NCBI RefSeq assembly: GCF_003014595.1
Contig: NZ_PYGK01000006.1
Location: 372,001-436,000 of the forward strand
Direction: 5' to 3'
Source of the DNA: Chitinophaga ginsengisoli
Lineage (GTDB): Bacteria > Bacteroidota > Bacteroidia > Chitinophagales > Chitinophagaceae
Length of the DNA stretch: 64,000 nucleotides
Made by a program: the position numbers and the translations under genes. This document shows, piece by piece, positions 1 to 8,957 of the stretch. Within the stretch, counting starts at the first letter, position 1; each line of letters opens with the position of its first letter. The notes under the pieces were generated by a model. The model did no database searches. It had not been told where the DNA came from and saw nothing but the letters and a program-made list of their open reading frames with translations.

Positions 1-1383
1 TTTGACAAGATCTGGGACAGCCACGTAGTGGTTAGCAAACCCGGCTTTCCGGATGCAGTATACATCAACACGCATTTTATTCATGAAGTGACCAGTCCGC
101 AGGCTTTTGACGGACTGCGCAAAAGAGGTATACCGGTTTTCCGTACTGCTAAAACCAGGGCTACGGCAGACCATAATGTACCCACCATTGACCAGCACCT
201 GCCTATTAAAGAGGCCCTGAGCCGCAAACAGGTAGAGATGCTGACTACTAACACCAAAGAATTCGGCGTGGAGCTTTACGGTCTGGGACACCCTTACCAG
301 GGTATCGTACACGTGATCGGCCCCGAACTGGGTATTACCCTGCCGGGAATGACCATTGTGTGTGGCGACAGCCATACCAGCACACACGGTGCCTTTGGTG
401 CAATTGCCTTCGGTATCGGTACTTCCGAGGTAGAACAAGTACTGGCTACCCAGTGTATCCTGCAATACCGTCCAAAACGCATGAAGATCGAGGTGAACGG
501 TAAACTGAAGAAAGGTGTGGTGTCCAAGGATATCATCCTGTACATCATCTCTAAAATATCCGCTTCCGGTGCTACCGGCTACTTTGTGGAATATGCCGGC
601 GAGGCCATCCGCAGCCTGAGCATGGAAGCCCGTATGACCATCTGTAACATGAGCATCGAAATGGGTGCCCGTGGCGGTCTGATCGCTCCTGACGAAACGA
701 CTTTCGAATATATTAAAGGCCGTGAGTTTGCTCCTAAAGGCGCAGACTGGGATAAGTCACTGGCTTACTGGAAGACGTTGTACACGGATGCAGACGCTGC
801 CTTCGATGTAGTGCTGACCTTTGATGCAGCTGATATCGAACCAATGATCACCTACGGTACCAACCCAGGTATGGGCATAGGTGTCACCCAGCACATTCCT
901 ACACTGGAAAGCCTGGAAGACAAGGAAAAACCATCCTTCAAAAAATCACTGGACTATATGGGCCTGGAGCCAGGCAGCGGACTGCTGGGCAAAAAGGTGG
1001 ATTATGTTTTTATTGGTAGCTGTACCAATTCCCGTATCGAAGACCTCCGTATGGTGGCCGACTTCGTAAAGGGAAAGAAAAAGGCAGATGATGTAGTGGT
1101 ATGGATCGTACCTGGTTCCAAACAGGTAGAAGCGCAGGCGAAGAAAGAAGGTATCGATAAAATATTTGAAGAAGCCGGTTTCAACTTACGTCAACCAGGT
1201 TGCTCTGCCTGTCTGGGTATGAACGAAGACAAGGTGCCTGCAGGTATGTATTGCATCTCTACGTCCAACCGCAACTTTGAAGGCCGTCAGGGACCTAACG
1301 CCCGTACCTTCCTGGCCAGCCCGCTGTCAGCAGCTGCAGCAGCTATCACAGGTAAAGTAACAGATGTAAGAGAACTGGTATAA
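1..1383 (+). CDS. leuC: 3-isopropylmalate dehydratase large subunit (5' end outside window)
   Basis: Large subunit of isopropylmalate isomerase, which interconverts 2- and 3-isopropylmalate through isopropylmaleate in leucine synthesis. The reading frame is open from base 1 (FDKIWDSHVV...), which is close to the usual LeuC N-terminus, so only a few codons are missing; the GTG at 28 is an internal valine, not the start. Iron-sulfur ligands are visible as GSCTNSR (about base 1015) and the CxxC of GCSACLGMN (about 1198-1224), and DHNVPT and GDSHTSTHGAFG are typical aconitase-family motifs. It is first of leuC-methyltransferase-leuD-leuB-leuA in this window, all on the plus strand. Identity is very secure. 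Confidence 0.97.
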   Translation, partial: FDKIWDSHVVVSKPGFPDAVYINTHFIHEVTSPQAFDGLRKRGIPVFRTAKTRATADHNVPTIDQHLPIKEALSRKQVEMLTTNTKEFGVELYGLGHPYQGIVHVIGPELGITLPGMTIVCGDSHTSTHGAFGAIAFGIGTSEVEQVLATQCILQYRPKRMKIEVNGKLKKGVVSKDIILYIISKISASGATGYFVEYAGEAIRSLSMEARMTICNMSIEMGARGGLIAPDETTFEYIKGREFAPKGADWDKSLAYWKTLYTDADAAFDVVLTFDAADIEPMITYGTNPGMGIGVTQHIPTLESLEDKEKPSFKKSLDYMGLEPGSGLLGKKVDYVFIGSCTNSRIEDLRMVADFVKGKKKADDVVVWIVPGSKQVEAQAKKEGIDKIFEEAGFNLRQPGCSACLGMNEDKVPAGMYCISTSNRNFEGRQGPNARTFLASPLSAAAAAITGKVTDVRELV

Positions 1384-1394
1384 TCACTGAAAAA

Positions 1395-2153
1395 ATGTCC
1401 TGGAACGCAGAATTATATAAGGAAAAGCACGCTTTTGTATTCGAATATGGCAATAGCCTGATCGAATGGCTGCAGCCAAAGGAAGGGGAGAACATCCTGG
1501 ACCTGGGCTGTGGTACCGGCGAGCTGACATCCCAGATAGCGGCCACCGGCGCGAAAGTAACAGGAATGGATAGTTCCGCTACGATGATCGCCAGTGCGCA
1601 ACAGCACTTCCCGGATATCACGTTTAAAGTGGGAGATGCGACTTCCTTCTCCCTGCCTGAAACATTTGATGCGGTATTCACAAACGCTACCCTGCACTGG
1701 ATACGCCAGCAGGAGAAAGCGCTGGATCGCATCTGGCAGCACCTGAAACCCGGCGGGCGACTGGTGCTGGAAATGGGCGGTAAAGGAAATGTGGATGACA
1801 TCACGGGAGCGCTGGAGAAAGCCCTGCATAGCAAAGGCTATACTTACAAGCCATACTGGTATTTCCCTTCTGTAGGAGAATATACATCCCTGCTGGAAGA
1901 ATATGGATTCAGAGTGAACCAGGTACTTTACTTTGACCGTGAAACTGAACTGGCAGACCCTGAGAATGGTATTGTGGAATGGCTGCAGATGTTTGGATCG
2001 CATTTCCTTGAACAGATACCGGAACAGGACAGACTACCTGTTCTGCAGGAAGCACAGGAAGCCTTACGGGCAACCAACTTCCGCGATGGTAAATGGTACT
2101 CGAAGTATGTGCGCTTACGTGTAAAAGCAGAAAAAATTAATTCGGATCTTTAA
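1395..2153 (+). CDS. SAM-dependent methyltransferase, trans-aconitate methyltransferase-like
   Basis: Class I SAM-dependent methyltransferase of 252 residues. Motif I is clear (LDLGCGTGELTSQIA, residues about 35-49), followed by the acidic residue of motif II (VTGMDSS) and a post-motif region with FTNATLHWI and LKPGGRLVLEMGG. The overall pattern resembles trans-aconitate 2-methyltransferase (Tam) and related small-molecule carboxyl methyltransferases. It starts 11 bases after leuC and ends 39 bases before leuD, so it is almost certainly cotranscribed with the two subunits of isopropylmalate isomerase. A role in methylating an unsaturated acid such as isopropylmaleate or trans-aconitate is my inference from family and position. 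The exact substrate cannot be read from sequence. Confidence 0.85.
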   Translation: MSWNAELYKEKHAFVFEYGNSLIEWLQPKEGENILDLGCGTGELTSQIAATGAKVTGMDSSATMIASAQQHFPDITFKVGDATSFSLPETFDAVFTNATLHWIRQQEKALDRIWQHLKPGGRLVLEMGGKGNVDDITGALEKALHSKGYTYKPYWYFPSVGEYTSLLEEYGFRVNQVLYFDRETELADPENGIVEWLQMFGSHFLEQIPEQDRLPVLQEAQEALRATNFRDGKWYSKYVRLRVKAEKINSDL

Positions 2154-2192
2154 CTTGTAAAATGAAAGACCTTCTCTGAAGGCCATTAAATA

Positions 2193-2792
2193 ATGAGTAA
2201 GAATTTTCAACACCTGGTTTCAACCGCAGTTCCTATTGCGATAGAAAATATTGATACTGATCAGATCATCCCTGCCCGCTTCCTGAAAGCAACAACAAGA
2301 GACGGCTTCGGAGAAAATCTTTTCCGTGACTGGCGTTTTGAAAGTAACGATACGCCTAAAAAGGATTTCGTACTGAATAATCCTATCTACAAAGGTGAGA
2401 TCCTGGTAGCAGGTAAGAACTTTGGTTGTGGATCCTCCCGTGAGCACGCAGCATGGGCTATAGCCGACTATGGTTTCAAAGTAGTGATCAGCAGCTTCTT
2501 TGCTGACATCTTCAAGAACAATGCACTGAACAACTTTATCCTGCCTATCCAGGTGACTGACGAATTCCTGGACAAGATCTTCTCCGCTATCGAAAAAGAT
2601 CCTGCTACGCAAATGGAAGTAGACATCGAAAAGCAGTCACTGAAGATTGTTGCTACCGGTGAAGAAACACGTTTCGACATCAACCCTTACAAAAAGACCT
2701 GCCTGATCAACGGCTATGATGATATTGACTATCTGTTGAGTCTTCGTAAGGAAATAGAATCCTACGAAGCCAGCCGCGAGTTTAATTTTTAA
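2193..2792 (+). CDS. leuD: 3-isopropylmalate dehydratase small subunit
   Basis: Small (swivel-domain) subunit of isopropylmalate isomerase, 199 residues, the normal size. Characteristic motifs are ENIDTDQIIPARFL near residue 18 and KNFGCGSSREHAAWA near residue 74, which carry substrate-contacting residues of the family. It pairs with LeuC, encoded upstream but separated from it by the methyltransferase gene. No strong Shine-Dalgarno sequence is seen before the ATG, as is common in Bacteroidota. Confidence 0.97.
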   Translation: MSKNFQHLVSTAVPIAIENIDTDQIIPARFLKATTRDGFGENLFRDWRFESNDTPKKDFVLNNPIYKGEILVAGKNFGCGSSREHAAWAIADYGFKVVISSFFADIFKNNALNNFILPIQVTDEFLDKIFSAIEKDPATQMEVDIEKQSLKIVATGEETRFDINPYKKTCLINGYDDIDYLLSLRKEIESYEASREFNF

Positions 2793-2891
2793 CATTTTAC
2801 TTCAGCCGTTTCGCCGTACTTTTCGAAGGAACGGCAGACCGCTGTGGTATGCAATGAGGTAAACATCAATTTAATATCAACTTTAAACTAA

Positions 2892-3971
2892 ATGGGCGTA
2901 GACAAAAAGATACTGGTAATTCCCGGTGATGGTATCGGACAGGAAGTAACTGCCTGGGGCCAGAAAGTACTGGAAACAATTGCTGTAAACTACAAACACA
3001 ACTTTGTTTTTGAAGAAGGCATAATGGGGCATGTTGCCATCGAAGCTACCGGTAATCCGCTGCCTGATGAAACACTGGACAAAGCCCGCAAAAGTGATGC
3101 GATCCTCTTTGGTGCTATCGGTCATGCCAAATACGACAACGATCCTACACTGAAAGTACGTCCTGAACAGGGATTGCTGAAGATCCGTAAGGAACTGGGC
3201 TTATACGCCAATCTGCGGCCTATTAAGTTGTTTGATGAACTGCTGGAAGCATCCAGCATTAAGCCGGAAATACTCCGCGGAGCAGATATCCTGTTCTTCC
3301 GTGAGCTGACCGGTGATGTGTACTTTGGTGAAAAGAAACGTTCGGAAGATCGTAACACTGCTTCTGACCTGATGATCTATCATCGTTATGAAGTAGAACG
3401 TATCGCCCGTAAAGCATATGAAGCTGCCCGCTCCCGCCGTAAAAAGCTGTGCTCTGTAGATAAAGCGAATGTACTGGAAGCCAGCCGCCTGTGGCGCGAG
3501 GTAGTACAGGAAATCGCTAAGGAATATCCTGATGTGGAAACAGAACATATGTTCATCGATAACGCTGCGATGCAACTGGTGAAAGATCCTAAACGTTTTG
3601 ATGTGGTGCTGACAGCTAACCTGTTTGGCGACATCCTGACTGACGAGGCGTCTCAGATCGCTGGTTCCATGGGTATGCTGGCTTCTGCCTCTGTAGGTGA
3701 CAGCACAGGTTTCTATGAGCCTATCCACGGTTCTGCGCATGATATTGCAGGTAAAGGTATTGCCAATCCGTTGGCATCTATCCTGTCTGCAGCACTGATG
3801 CTGGATATTTCCTTCGGACTGAAAACAGAATCACTGCGTGTGATCAAGGCAGTAGAAGCAACATTGAAACAAGGCTTCCGTACCATGGATATTGCGAACA
3901 AGCATACGGAAAATCACTTCGTGATGGGTACAGATGCAATGGGTGCAAAAGTGCTGGAGAACCTGAGTTAA
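2892..3971 (+). CDS. leuB: 3-isopropylmalate dehydrogenase
   Basis: NAD-dependent oxidative decarboxylation of 3-isopropylmalate to 4-methyl-2-oxopentanoate. The 359-residue protein has the isocitrate/isopropylmalate dehydrogenase fold: VIPGDGIGQEV at the N-terminus, VRPEQGLLKIRKEL and FFRELTGDVYFG in the substrate region, the metal-binding segment NLFGDILTDEASQIAGS, and the nicotinamide-cofactor segment EPIHGSAHDIAGKGIANP. It lies 99 bases after leuD and 57 before leuA on the same strand. Confidence 0.97.
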   Translation: MGVDKKILVIPGDGIGQEVTAWGQKVLETIAVNYKHNFVFEEGIMGHVAIEATGNPLPDETLDKARKSDAILFGAIGHAKYDNDPTLKVRPEQGLLKIRKELGLYANLRPIKLFDELLEASSIKPEILRGADILFFRELTGDVYFGEKKRSEDRNTASDLMIYHRYEVERIARKAYEAARSRRKKLCSVDKANVLEASRLWREVVQEIAKEYPDVETEHMFIDNAAMQLVKDPKRFDVVLTANLFGDILTDEASQIAGSMGMLASASVGDSTGFYEPIHGSAHDIAGKGIANPLASILSAALMLDISFGLKTESLRVIKAVEATLKQGFRTMDIANKHTENHFVMGTDAMGAKVLENLS

Positions 3972-4028
3972 TACAGCCAACACAATTGCCAACTAAAGTT
4001 AATTATCCAATAACACAAATAATTTAAG

Positions 4029-5537
4029 ATGAGCGATAAAAATCGTGTATACGTCTTCGATACTACTCTCCGTGATGGTGAACAGGTGCCTGGCTGTCAG
4101 CTGACAACTGTTGAAAAAATTGAAGTAGCGAAAGAACTGGAAGCGCTGGGAGTAGATGTTATTGAAGCCGGGTTCCCTATCTCCAGTCCCGGTGATTTTC
4201 AGAGTGTAGTTGAAATCTCCAAAGCGGTAAGCGAGCCGGTTATCTGCGCGCTGACCCGTGCCAATACAATGGATATTGACGCTGCTGCAGAAGCGCTCCG
4301 TTTTGCTAAGCGTAAGCGTATCCATACTGGTATCGGTGCTTCCGATATGCATATCAAATACAAATTCAACAGTACCCGCGAAGACATCCTGAAACGCGCT
4401 GTAGACGCTGTGAAGTATGCCCGCAAGTATGTGGATGATATTGAATTTTATGCGGAAGATGCAGGCCGTGCCGATAATGAATACCTGGCAAGAATGATCG
4501 AAGCGGTGATTGCTGCAGGTGCTACCGTAGTGAACATTCCTGATACGAATGGTTACTGTCTGCCTGACCAGTATGGCGCTAAGATCAAATACCTGATGGA
4601 CAATGTATCCAACATCGATAAAGCGATCATCTCCGTGCATTGTCATAATGACCTGGGTCTGGCTACCGCCAATACCATTGCAGGTGTAATGAACGGTGCA
4701 CGTCAGGTGGAATGTACTATCAATGGTATTGGTGAACGTGCCGGTAACACTTCGCTGGAAGAAGTGGCGATGATCCTGAAAACGCACCACGGACTCGGTT
4801 ATCACACAGGTATCAACTCAAAACGTATCTATGGTATCAGCAACATGGTTGAGACCATGATGCGTATGCCGGTACAGGCCAATAAGGCTATCATAGGCCG
4901 TAATGCTTTCGCACACAGCTCCGGTATTCACCAGGATGGCGTGCTGAAACACCGCGAGAACTATGAGATCCTGAATCCTGAGGATGTAGGTATCCCATCC
5001 AATTCAATCATCCTGACTGCACGTAGTGGCCGTCATGCATTGAAACATCACCTGGAGCGCCTCGGTTATAAACTGGATAAGATCAACCTGGATGAAGTGT
5101 ATCAGCGCTTCCTCATCATGGCCGATCAGCGTAAAGATATCAACGATGCTGATCTGCAGGAACTGATGGGCGATGGCGACGATAAGAACTATGATGATAA
5201 AGCGATCAAGGTAACGCTGTTGCAGGTAGTATGTGGCGATCCGCTGCGTCCGATGGCTACTGTGAAACTGAAGATCAATGGTGAAGAGAAAGAAGCCAGC
5301 TCCGCAGGTAATGGTCCGGTAGATGCTGCTATCAATGCTATTCACGAGATCATCAAAGATCACATAGATATCGACGAATTCAATATCCAGTCTATGCGTG
5401 GTGGTAGTAAAGATGTGAGCAAAGTGAACATGCGTGTGAAACACAATGGCCAGTCTTACTATGGCTATGGTTATTCCACCGACATTGTGAACGCTTCCAT
5501 GCATGCATATGTGGATGCACTGAACAAGATCTATTAA
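4029..5537 (+). CDS. leuA: 2-isopropylmalate synthase
   Basis: Condenses acetyl-CoA with 2-oxoisovalerate, the committed step of leucine synthesis. The 502-residue protein has the DRE-TIM catalytic barrel with FDTTLRDGEQ near residue 9 and the metal-binding HCHNDLGLATAN near residue 207, followed by NGIGERAGN. The C-terminal part (about 385-502, ending in GYGYSTDIVNASMHAYVDAL) is the LeuA regulatory dimer domain, so it is a full-length, probably leucine-inhibited enzyme and not a short citramalate synthase-like form. Last gene of the leu run and followed at once by a strong hairpin terminator. Confidence 0.95.
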   Translation: MSDKNRVYVFDTTLRDGEQVPGCQLTTVEKIEVAKELEALGVDVIEAGFPISSPGDFQSVVEISKAVSEPVICALTRANTMDIDAAAEALRFAKRKRIHTGIGASDMHIKYKFNSTREDILKRAVDAVKYARKYVDDIEFYAEDAGRADNEYLARMIEAVIAAGATVVNIPDTNGYCLPDQYGAKIKYLMDNVSNIDKAIISVHCHNDLGLATANTIAGVMNGARQVECTINGIGERAGNTSLEEVAMILKTHHGLGYHTGINSKRIYGISNMVETMMRMPVQANKAIIGRNAFAHSSGIHQDGVLKHRENYEILNPEDVGIPSNSIILTARSGRHALKHHLERLGYKLDKINLDEVYQRFLIMADQRKDINDADLQELMGDGDDKNYDDKAIKVTLLQVVCGDPLRPMATVKLKINGEEKEASSAGNGPVDAAINAIHEIIKDHIDIDEFNIQSMRGGSKDVSKVNMRVKHNGQSYYGYGYSTDIVNASMHAYVDALNKIY

Positions 5538-5558
5538 GCAACATTGATATGAATGAAG

Positions 5559-5588
5559 AGGCCTTGTCGACTGACGGGGCCTTTTTTA
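5559..5588 (+). terminator. Rho-independent terminator of the leu operon
   Basis: A 10-bp stem (5559-5568 with 5573-5582, two G-T wobbles), a 4-base loop and a T run starting at 5583, 21 bases after the leuA stop. Its T run overlaps the 3' end of the convergent dipeptidase gene. Confidence 0.85.
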
Positions 5589-6305
5589 TTTGATGTCTTT
5601 AAAAGCAATATTCATCAGGGGATACAGCTTATAGTCTTTCAGATAATAGTGCCACCATTCTGTAGGCAGTGGCACAAACCCATAGCGTTCCATTGTACTG
5701 CGCAGTAATGCCCTGTTGGCCGCTATCGTGGGATTAGGTTCAGCATAGTCATGATGTGCTTTCTCTGTGAAGTCGTCATAAACACTGGGCATTGGAAGGG
5801 ACTTACCGGTACGCAGATCCGCAATAGTCAGGTCCACCGCTACACCCCGGTTATGTCCTGAACCTGCATGTGGGTCTGCTGCATAACGGTCGTCCGGTAC
5901 GATCTCCCACATCATCTCTGTTACACTATACGGTCGGTAGCCATCAAATACCAGCAGTCCCAATCCTTTTTTATTCAGTTCCAGTTGTACGGCCTTCAAT
6001 GCTTTGGCTGCAGGTAAACGCAGGTATACAGCGGCATAGGGGTATAATACCTTGTGTGTGAAATTGTTGGCGGTAGCATAGCGGATATCTTTCCGGATAC
6101 CTGGGATGTAAGTCATAATGTCTACAAACGCCTGGTTGCTGTCGGCCGATACCAGCTCTTTATACAGGGCAACGGTATTGACCACCGGCAAGCCATATTT
6201 ATTCAGGGGGATCTTTTGTGCAGATGCTGAGTAAATATTGTTTGTCAATATGACATATAAGAGCAGAACAATTGTCTTTAGGGGAGTCCTGTAATTGATT
6301 TTCAA
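5586..6305 (-). CDS. D-alanyl-D-alanine dipeptidase, VanX/DdpX family
   Basis: Zinc dipeptidase of the M15D (VanX) family, 239 residues. A hydrophobic N-terminus (TIVLLLYVILTNN) ending in SASAQ looks like a signal peptide, so it probably acts in the periplasm, cleaving D-Ala-D-Ala released from or intended for peptidoglycan. Zinc ligands and catalytic residues are visible in SGHNRGVAVDL (about residue 148) and in EWWHYYL near the C-terminus. The only start in frame before a stop is TTG at 6305; no ATG precedes the signal peptide. It stands alone, convergent with leuA and divergent from the fucose operon. No other van genes are nearby, so turnover of murein dipeptide is more likely than glycopeptide resistance. 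Confidence 0.9.
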   Translation of the reverse strand: MKINYRTPLKTIVLLLYVILTNNIYSASAQKIPLNKYGLPVVNTVALYKELVSADSNQAFVDIMTYIPGIRKDIRYATANNFTHKVLYPYAAVYLRLPAAKALKAVQLELNKKGLGLLVFDGYRPYSVTEMMWEIVPDDRYAADPHAGSGHNRGVAVDLTIADLRTGKSLPMPSVYDDFTEKAHHDYAEPNPTIAANRALLRSTMERYGFVPLPTEWWHYYLKDYKLYPLMNIAFKDIK

Positions 6306-6385
6306 CCTTTTTTTATTTAAATATTCATAAATATGGTAATAAAGTACAAATTACTGGTAAAAAAGGATAGCTTTTGCCTTCTTAA

Positions 6386-6406
6386 AAGGGTTATTTTAGA
6401 ACCCTT
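6386..6406. promoter_or_regulatory. Inverted repeat upstream of the fucose operon
   Basis: A 7-bp perfect inverted repeat (AAGGGTT at 6386-6392 and AACCCTT at 6400-6406, 7-base spacer) lies 14 bases before the first SDR gene, in the gap between divergent genes. The position suits an operator, but no regulator gene is adjacent, so this is only a candidate. Confidence 0.3.
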
Positions 6407-6420
6407 AAATCAGACAAAAT

Positions 6421-7203
6421 ATGAACCTGTTTAGATTAGACAACAAAGTGGCTGTGATCACCGGTGGTGGTAGCGGCATAGGACAGGCAATTGCGAAGGT
6501 ATTTGCAGCGCAGGGAGCTAATGTGCATATCCTTGAGTTGAACGAGGAAGGAGGACAGCAGACGGCGGCAGATATTGCTGCGGCAGGAGGGAAGGCGCAG
6601 GTACACGGCTGTAACGTAGCGCAGCAGGCATCTGTAACCGCTACTATGGATAAGATCATTGCTGCGGCAGGACGTATCGACATCCTGGTAAACTGTGCGG
6701 GTATTGCACATGTCGGCAAGCTGGAAACCACTACGGAAGAAGATCTGGACAGGATATATAATGTGAATGTGAAAGGTACGTACAACTGTATGTATGCGGT
6801 GATAAAACAAATGAAAGAACAGAAGAGTGGTGTGATTCTGAACGTGGCGTCTATCGCGTCCAGCGTGGGCATCCCTGACAGGTTCGCTTATTCCATGAGC
6901 AAGGGCGCGGTACTGACCATGACTCTTTCTGTAGCGAAAGATTATATCCAGGACGGCATCCGTTGTAACTGTGTCTCTCCTGCACGTGTGCATACACCTT
7001 TTGTAGATGGATTTATAGCGAAGAACTACCCCGGTAAAGAAAAGGAAATGTTTGATAAACTGTCAAAAACACAACCGATCGGACGTATGGCAAAACCGGA
7101 TGAGGTGGGCACGCTAGCCTTGTTCCTGTGTGCTGAGGAAGCAGGTTTCATTACAGGTTGCGACTATCCGCTGGATGGAGGATTTATCAGGCTGAATAAT
7201 TAA
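6421..7203 (+). CDS. SDR dehydrogenase, probable 2-keto-3-deoxy-L-fuconate dehydrogenase
   Basis: Short-chain dehydrogenase/reductase of 260 residues. The NAD(P)-binding TGGGSGIG is at about residue 15, NCAG near 90, and the catalytic Ser, Tyr and Lys are in NVASIASS and AYSMSKGA. Family resemblance and context point to oxidation of 2-keto-3-deoxy-L-fuconate to the 2,4-diketo acid that the FAH-type hydrolase encoded two genes later would cleave. First gene of a plus-strand run ending with FucP. The two SDRs of the operon could have exchanged roles; this assignment rests on the second one resembling known L-fucose dehydrogenases more. Confidence 0.78.
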   Translation: MNLFRLDNKVAVITGGGSGIGQAIAKVFAAQGANVHILELNEEGGQQTAADIAAAGGKAQVHGCNVAQQASVTATMDKIIAAAGRIDILVNCAGIAHVGKLETTTEEDLDRIYNVNVKGTYNCMYAVIKQMKEQKSGVILNVASIASSVGIPDRFAYSMSKGAVLTMTLSVAKDYIQDGIRCNCVSPARVHTPFVDGFIAKNYPGKEKEMFDKLSKTQPIGRMAKPDEVGTLALFLCAEEAGFITGCDYPLDGGFIRLNN

Positions 7204-7218
7204 GAATCTGCAAAAGCA

Positions 7219-7279
7219 ATTTACGAATGAGGGATTAGTTATATTCGTAATTCACATTCTTAATTCTTCATTCGTAAAT
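7219..7279. repeat. 12-bp inverted repeat before the fucose-operon lipoprotein
   Basis: ATTTACGAATGA at 7219-7230 returns as its exact reverse complement at 7268-7279, 37 bases apart, with another ATTCGTAA in between at 7243. It fills most of the 90-base gap between the first SDR gene and the lipoprotein gene. It could be an internal operator or an RNA hairpin. Confidence 0.6.
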
Positions 7280-7293
7280 CAATGTACAATTCC

Positions 7294-8040
7294 ATGAAAG
7301 CTTGGCCATTATTACTTTCAGCAACCTTATTCTTTGCCTGTGGTCCACGTAATGAACCGGCATCCAACGAGGTAGAAGATACTTCCTCAGCAGGAGCCGC
7401 CTTTGAACCAGTAGCACCTGCAGGAAAGGTGACCGTATCTTTCCCGGTGACAGATACAACTGAGATCAAGATTCTTTTTGAACTGAATGGTCAAACAAAA
7501 GAGAAAAGCTTTGAACTGCCACTGGCAAAAGACGTTGAAGAGAAAGACCTGTACCGCCTGGTATGGGATAAGCCGAATAGCTGCTACATTGGTGTGTTGA
7601 AGCAAAACCGTACCACCCGTTATTATCATGCCAGTGTAGATGATAAGGGCTTCCTGCAGATCAATCATGTAGGAACACCTCCCGCAGGTGTTTGGCAATA
7701 TGCGGAAAACAGGCAGGGATTAGGAAAAGTAAGCTTGTCAGCAAAAGCGAAACTGGAAGATACTTATAAGCATAATATTCAGTCAGGCCGGATCATCGCG
7801 GACTTTATTGTAAGGGTGATACCACTGGCATCTAAAGATTCCGTGCATATTTATGCTGAATTCGGCGGTGCCAACAGGACTATCTCTCAGGCAGTACCTG
7901 CAGGGTACAAAGCAGGAGTGCTTGTAGAAGAAGGCAAGCCGGCAGCATGTTTTGTAGCATTGGAGAAAGAGGGAAAGCTGCTCAATACCGTAGAGATAAA
8001 AGTAGAGAGCGGACACTTGCAGATCAACAATTTAAGATAA
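7294..8040 (+). CDS. Predicted lipoprotein of unknown function in the fucose operon
   Basis: I do not recognise a family. The N-terminus (MKAWPLLLSATLFFACGP) is a lipoprotein signal with Cys about 16 residues from the chosen ATG; an upstream in-frame ATG at 7282 would add four residues. After the Cys comes a low-complexity acidic linker (residues 20-40), then mostly predicted beta-strand with two similar halves: K-A-K/F-E-L segments and an ending pattern repeated as LQINHVG near residue 120 and LQINNLR at the very end. It sits inside the sugar catabolic operon, 90 bases after one SDR gene and 60 before the FAH hydrolase. Surface attachment or a chance passenger are both possible. Confidence 0.7.
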   Translation: MKAWPLLLSATLFFACGPRNEPASNEVEDTSSAGAAFEPVAPAGKVTVSFPVTDTTEIKILFELNGQTKEKSFELPLAKDVEEKDLYRLVWDKPNSCYIGVLKQNRTTRYYHASVDDKGFLQINHVGTPPAGVWQYAENRQGLGKVSLSAKAKLEDTYKHNIQSGRIIADFIVRVIPLASKDSVHIYAEFGGANRTISQAVPAGYKAGVLVEEGKPAACFVALEKEGKLLNTVEIKVESGHLQINNLR

Positions 8041-8100
8041 TAGCATGTGCTGCGTAGCAGCCATCACATAAAGCAAAACGTATAAACAGTAATTTTTTAT

Positions 8101-8952
8101 ATGAAACTGATCAGATTTGGTTTACCGGGTGCAGAAAAGCCAGGTATTGTAACAGCAGCAGGTACATTCGATGTAAGTGCATTTGGAGAAGACTTTGGTG
8201 AAAAGTTCTTTGAGACAGATGGTTTACAGCGCCTGGCTGCATGGTGGGAAAAGAACAGCGGCAGCTGTCCGCAGGTGCCTGCCGGTACACGCCTGGGATC
8301 TTGTGTACAGAGACCTTCCAAGATCATCTGCATAGGCCTCAACTATGCTGACCACGCAAGGGAGACCAATGCACAGATACCTGCAGAGCCTATCGTATTC
8401 TTTAAGAGCACTTCTTCCCTGGTAGGGCCTAACGATAATCTGATCATTCCTCGTAACAGTGAAAAAACTGACTGGGAAGTGGAACTGGCTGTTGTAATTG
8501 GCAAAAAAGCCAGCTATGTGGATGAGAAAGATGCGCTGGATTATGTAGCTGGTTATTCATTACACAACGACTATAGCGAACGCGCTTTCCAGCTGGAACG
8601 CGGCGGACAATGGGTAAAAGGAAAGAGCAATGACACCTTCGCTCCCCTGGGCCCATGGATGGTGACCAAAGATGAAGTAAAAGATATCAATAACCTGCGC
8701 CTCTGGCTGACCGTAAACGGTAAGACCATGCAGGACGGTACTACAGCTAACCTGATCTTCAAAATACCTTTCCTGGTATCTTACCTGAGCCAGTTCATGA
8801 CACTGCTCCCAGGTGATGTGATCTCTACCGGTACACCAGCAGGTGTAGGCCTGGGTATGAATCCACAGGTATATCTGAAGCCAGGCGATGTGATCGAACT
8901 GGGTATTGATGGACTGGGCAGCTCCAAACAAACGGCTGTCGCCTATAAATAG
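8101..8952 (+). CDS. FAH-family hydrolase, probable 2,4-diketo-3-deoxy-L-fuconate hydrolase
   Basis: Fumarylacetoacetate hydrolase superfamily, 283 residues. The N-terminal domain (about 1-70) is followed by the catalytic FAH fold, with IICIGLNYADHARE near residue 78, the metal-ligand segment WEVELAVVIGK, and GYSLHNDYSERAFQ, QWVKGKSNDTFAPLGPW and ISTGTPAGVGLG typical of the family. In oxidative fucose pathways this enzyme splits the 2,4-diketo-3-deoxy acid into pyruvate and L-lactate. It is followed after only 5 bases by the mutarotase gene. General family is certain; substrate is inferred from the operon. Confidence 0.85.
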   Translation: MKLIRFGLPGAEKPGIVTAAGTFDVSAFGEDFGEKFFETDGLQRLAAWWEKNSGSCPQVPAGTRLGSCVQRPSKIICIGLNYADHARETNAQIPAEPIVFFKSTSSLVGPNDNLIIPRNSEKTDWEVELAVVIGKKASYVDEKDALDYVAGYSLHNDYSERAFQLERGGQWVKGKSNDTFAPLGPWMVTKDEVKDINNLRLWLTVNGKTMQDGTTANLIFKIPFLVSYLSQFMTLLPGDVISTGTPAGVGLGMNPQVYLKPGDVIELGIDGLGSSKQTAVAYK

Positions 8953-8957
8953 ACACT

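Noticed and set aside
1413..2003. 196-codon antisense ORF in the methyltransferase gene
   Set aside because: The plus-strand methyltransferase has clear SAM motifs; the antisense frame has none.
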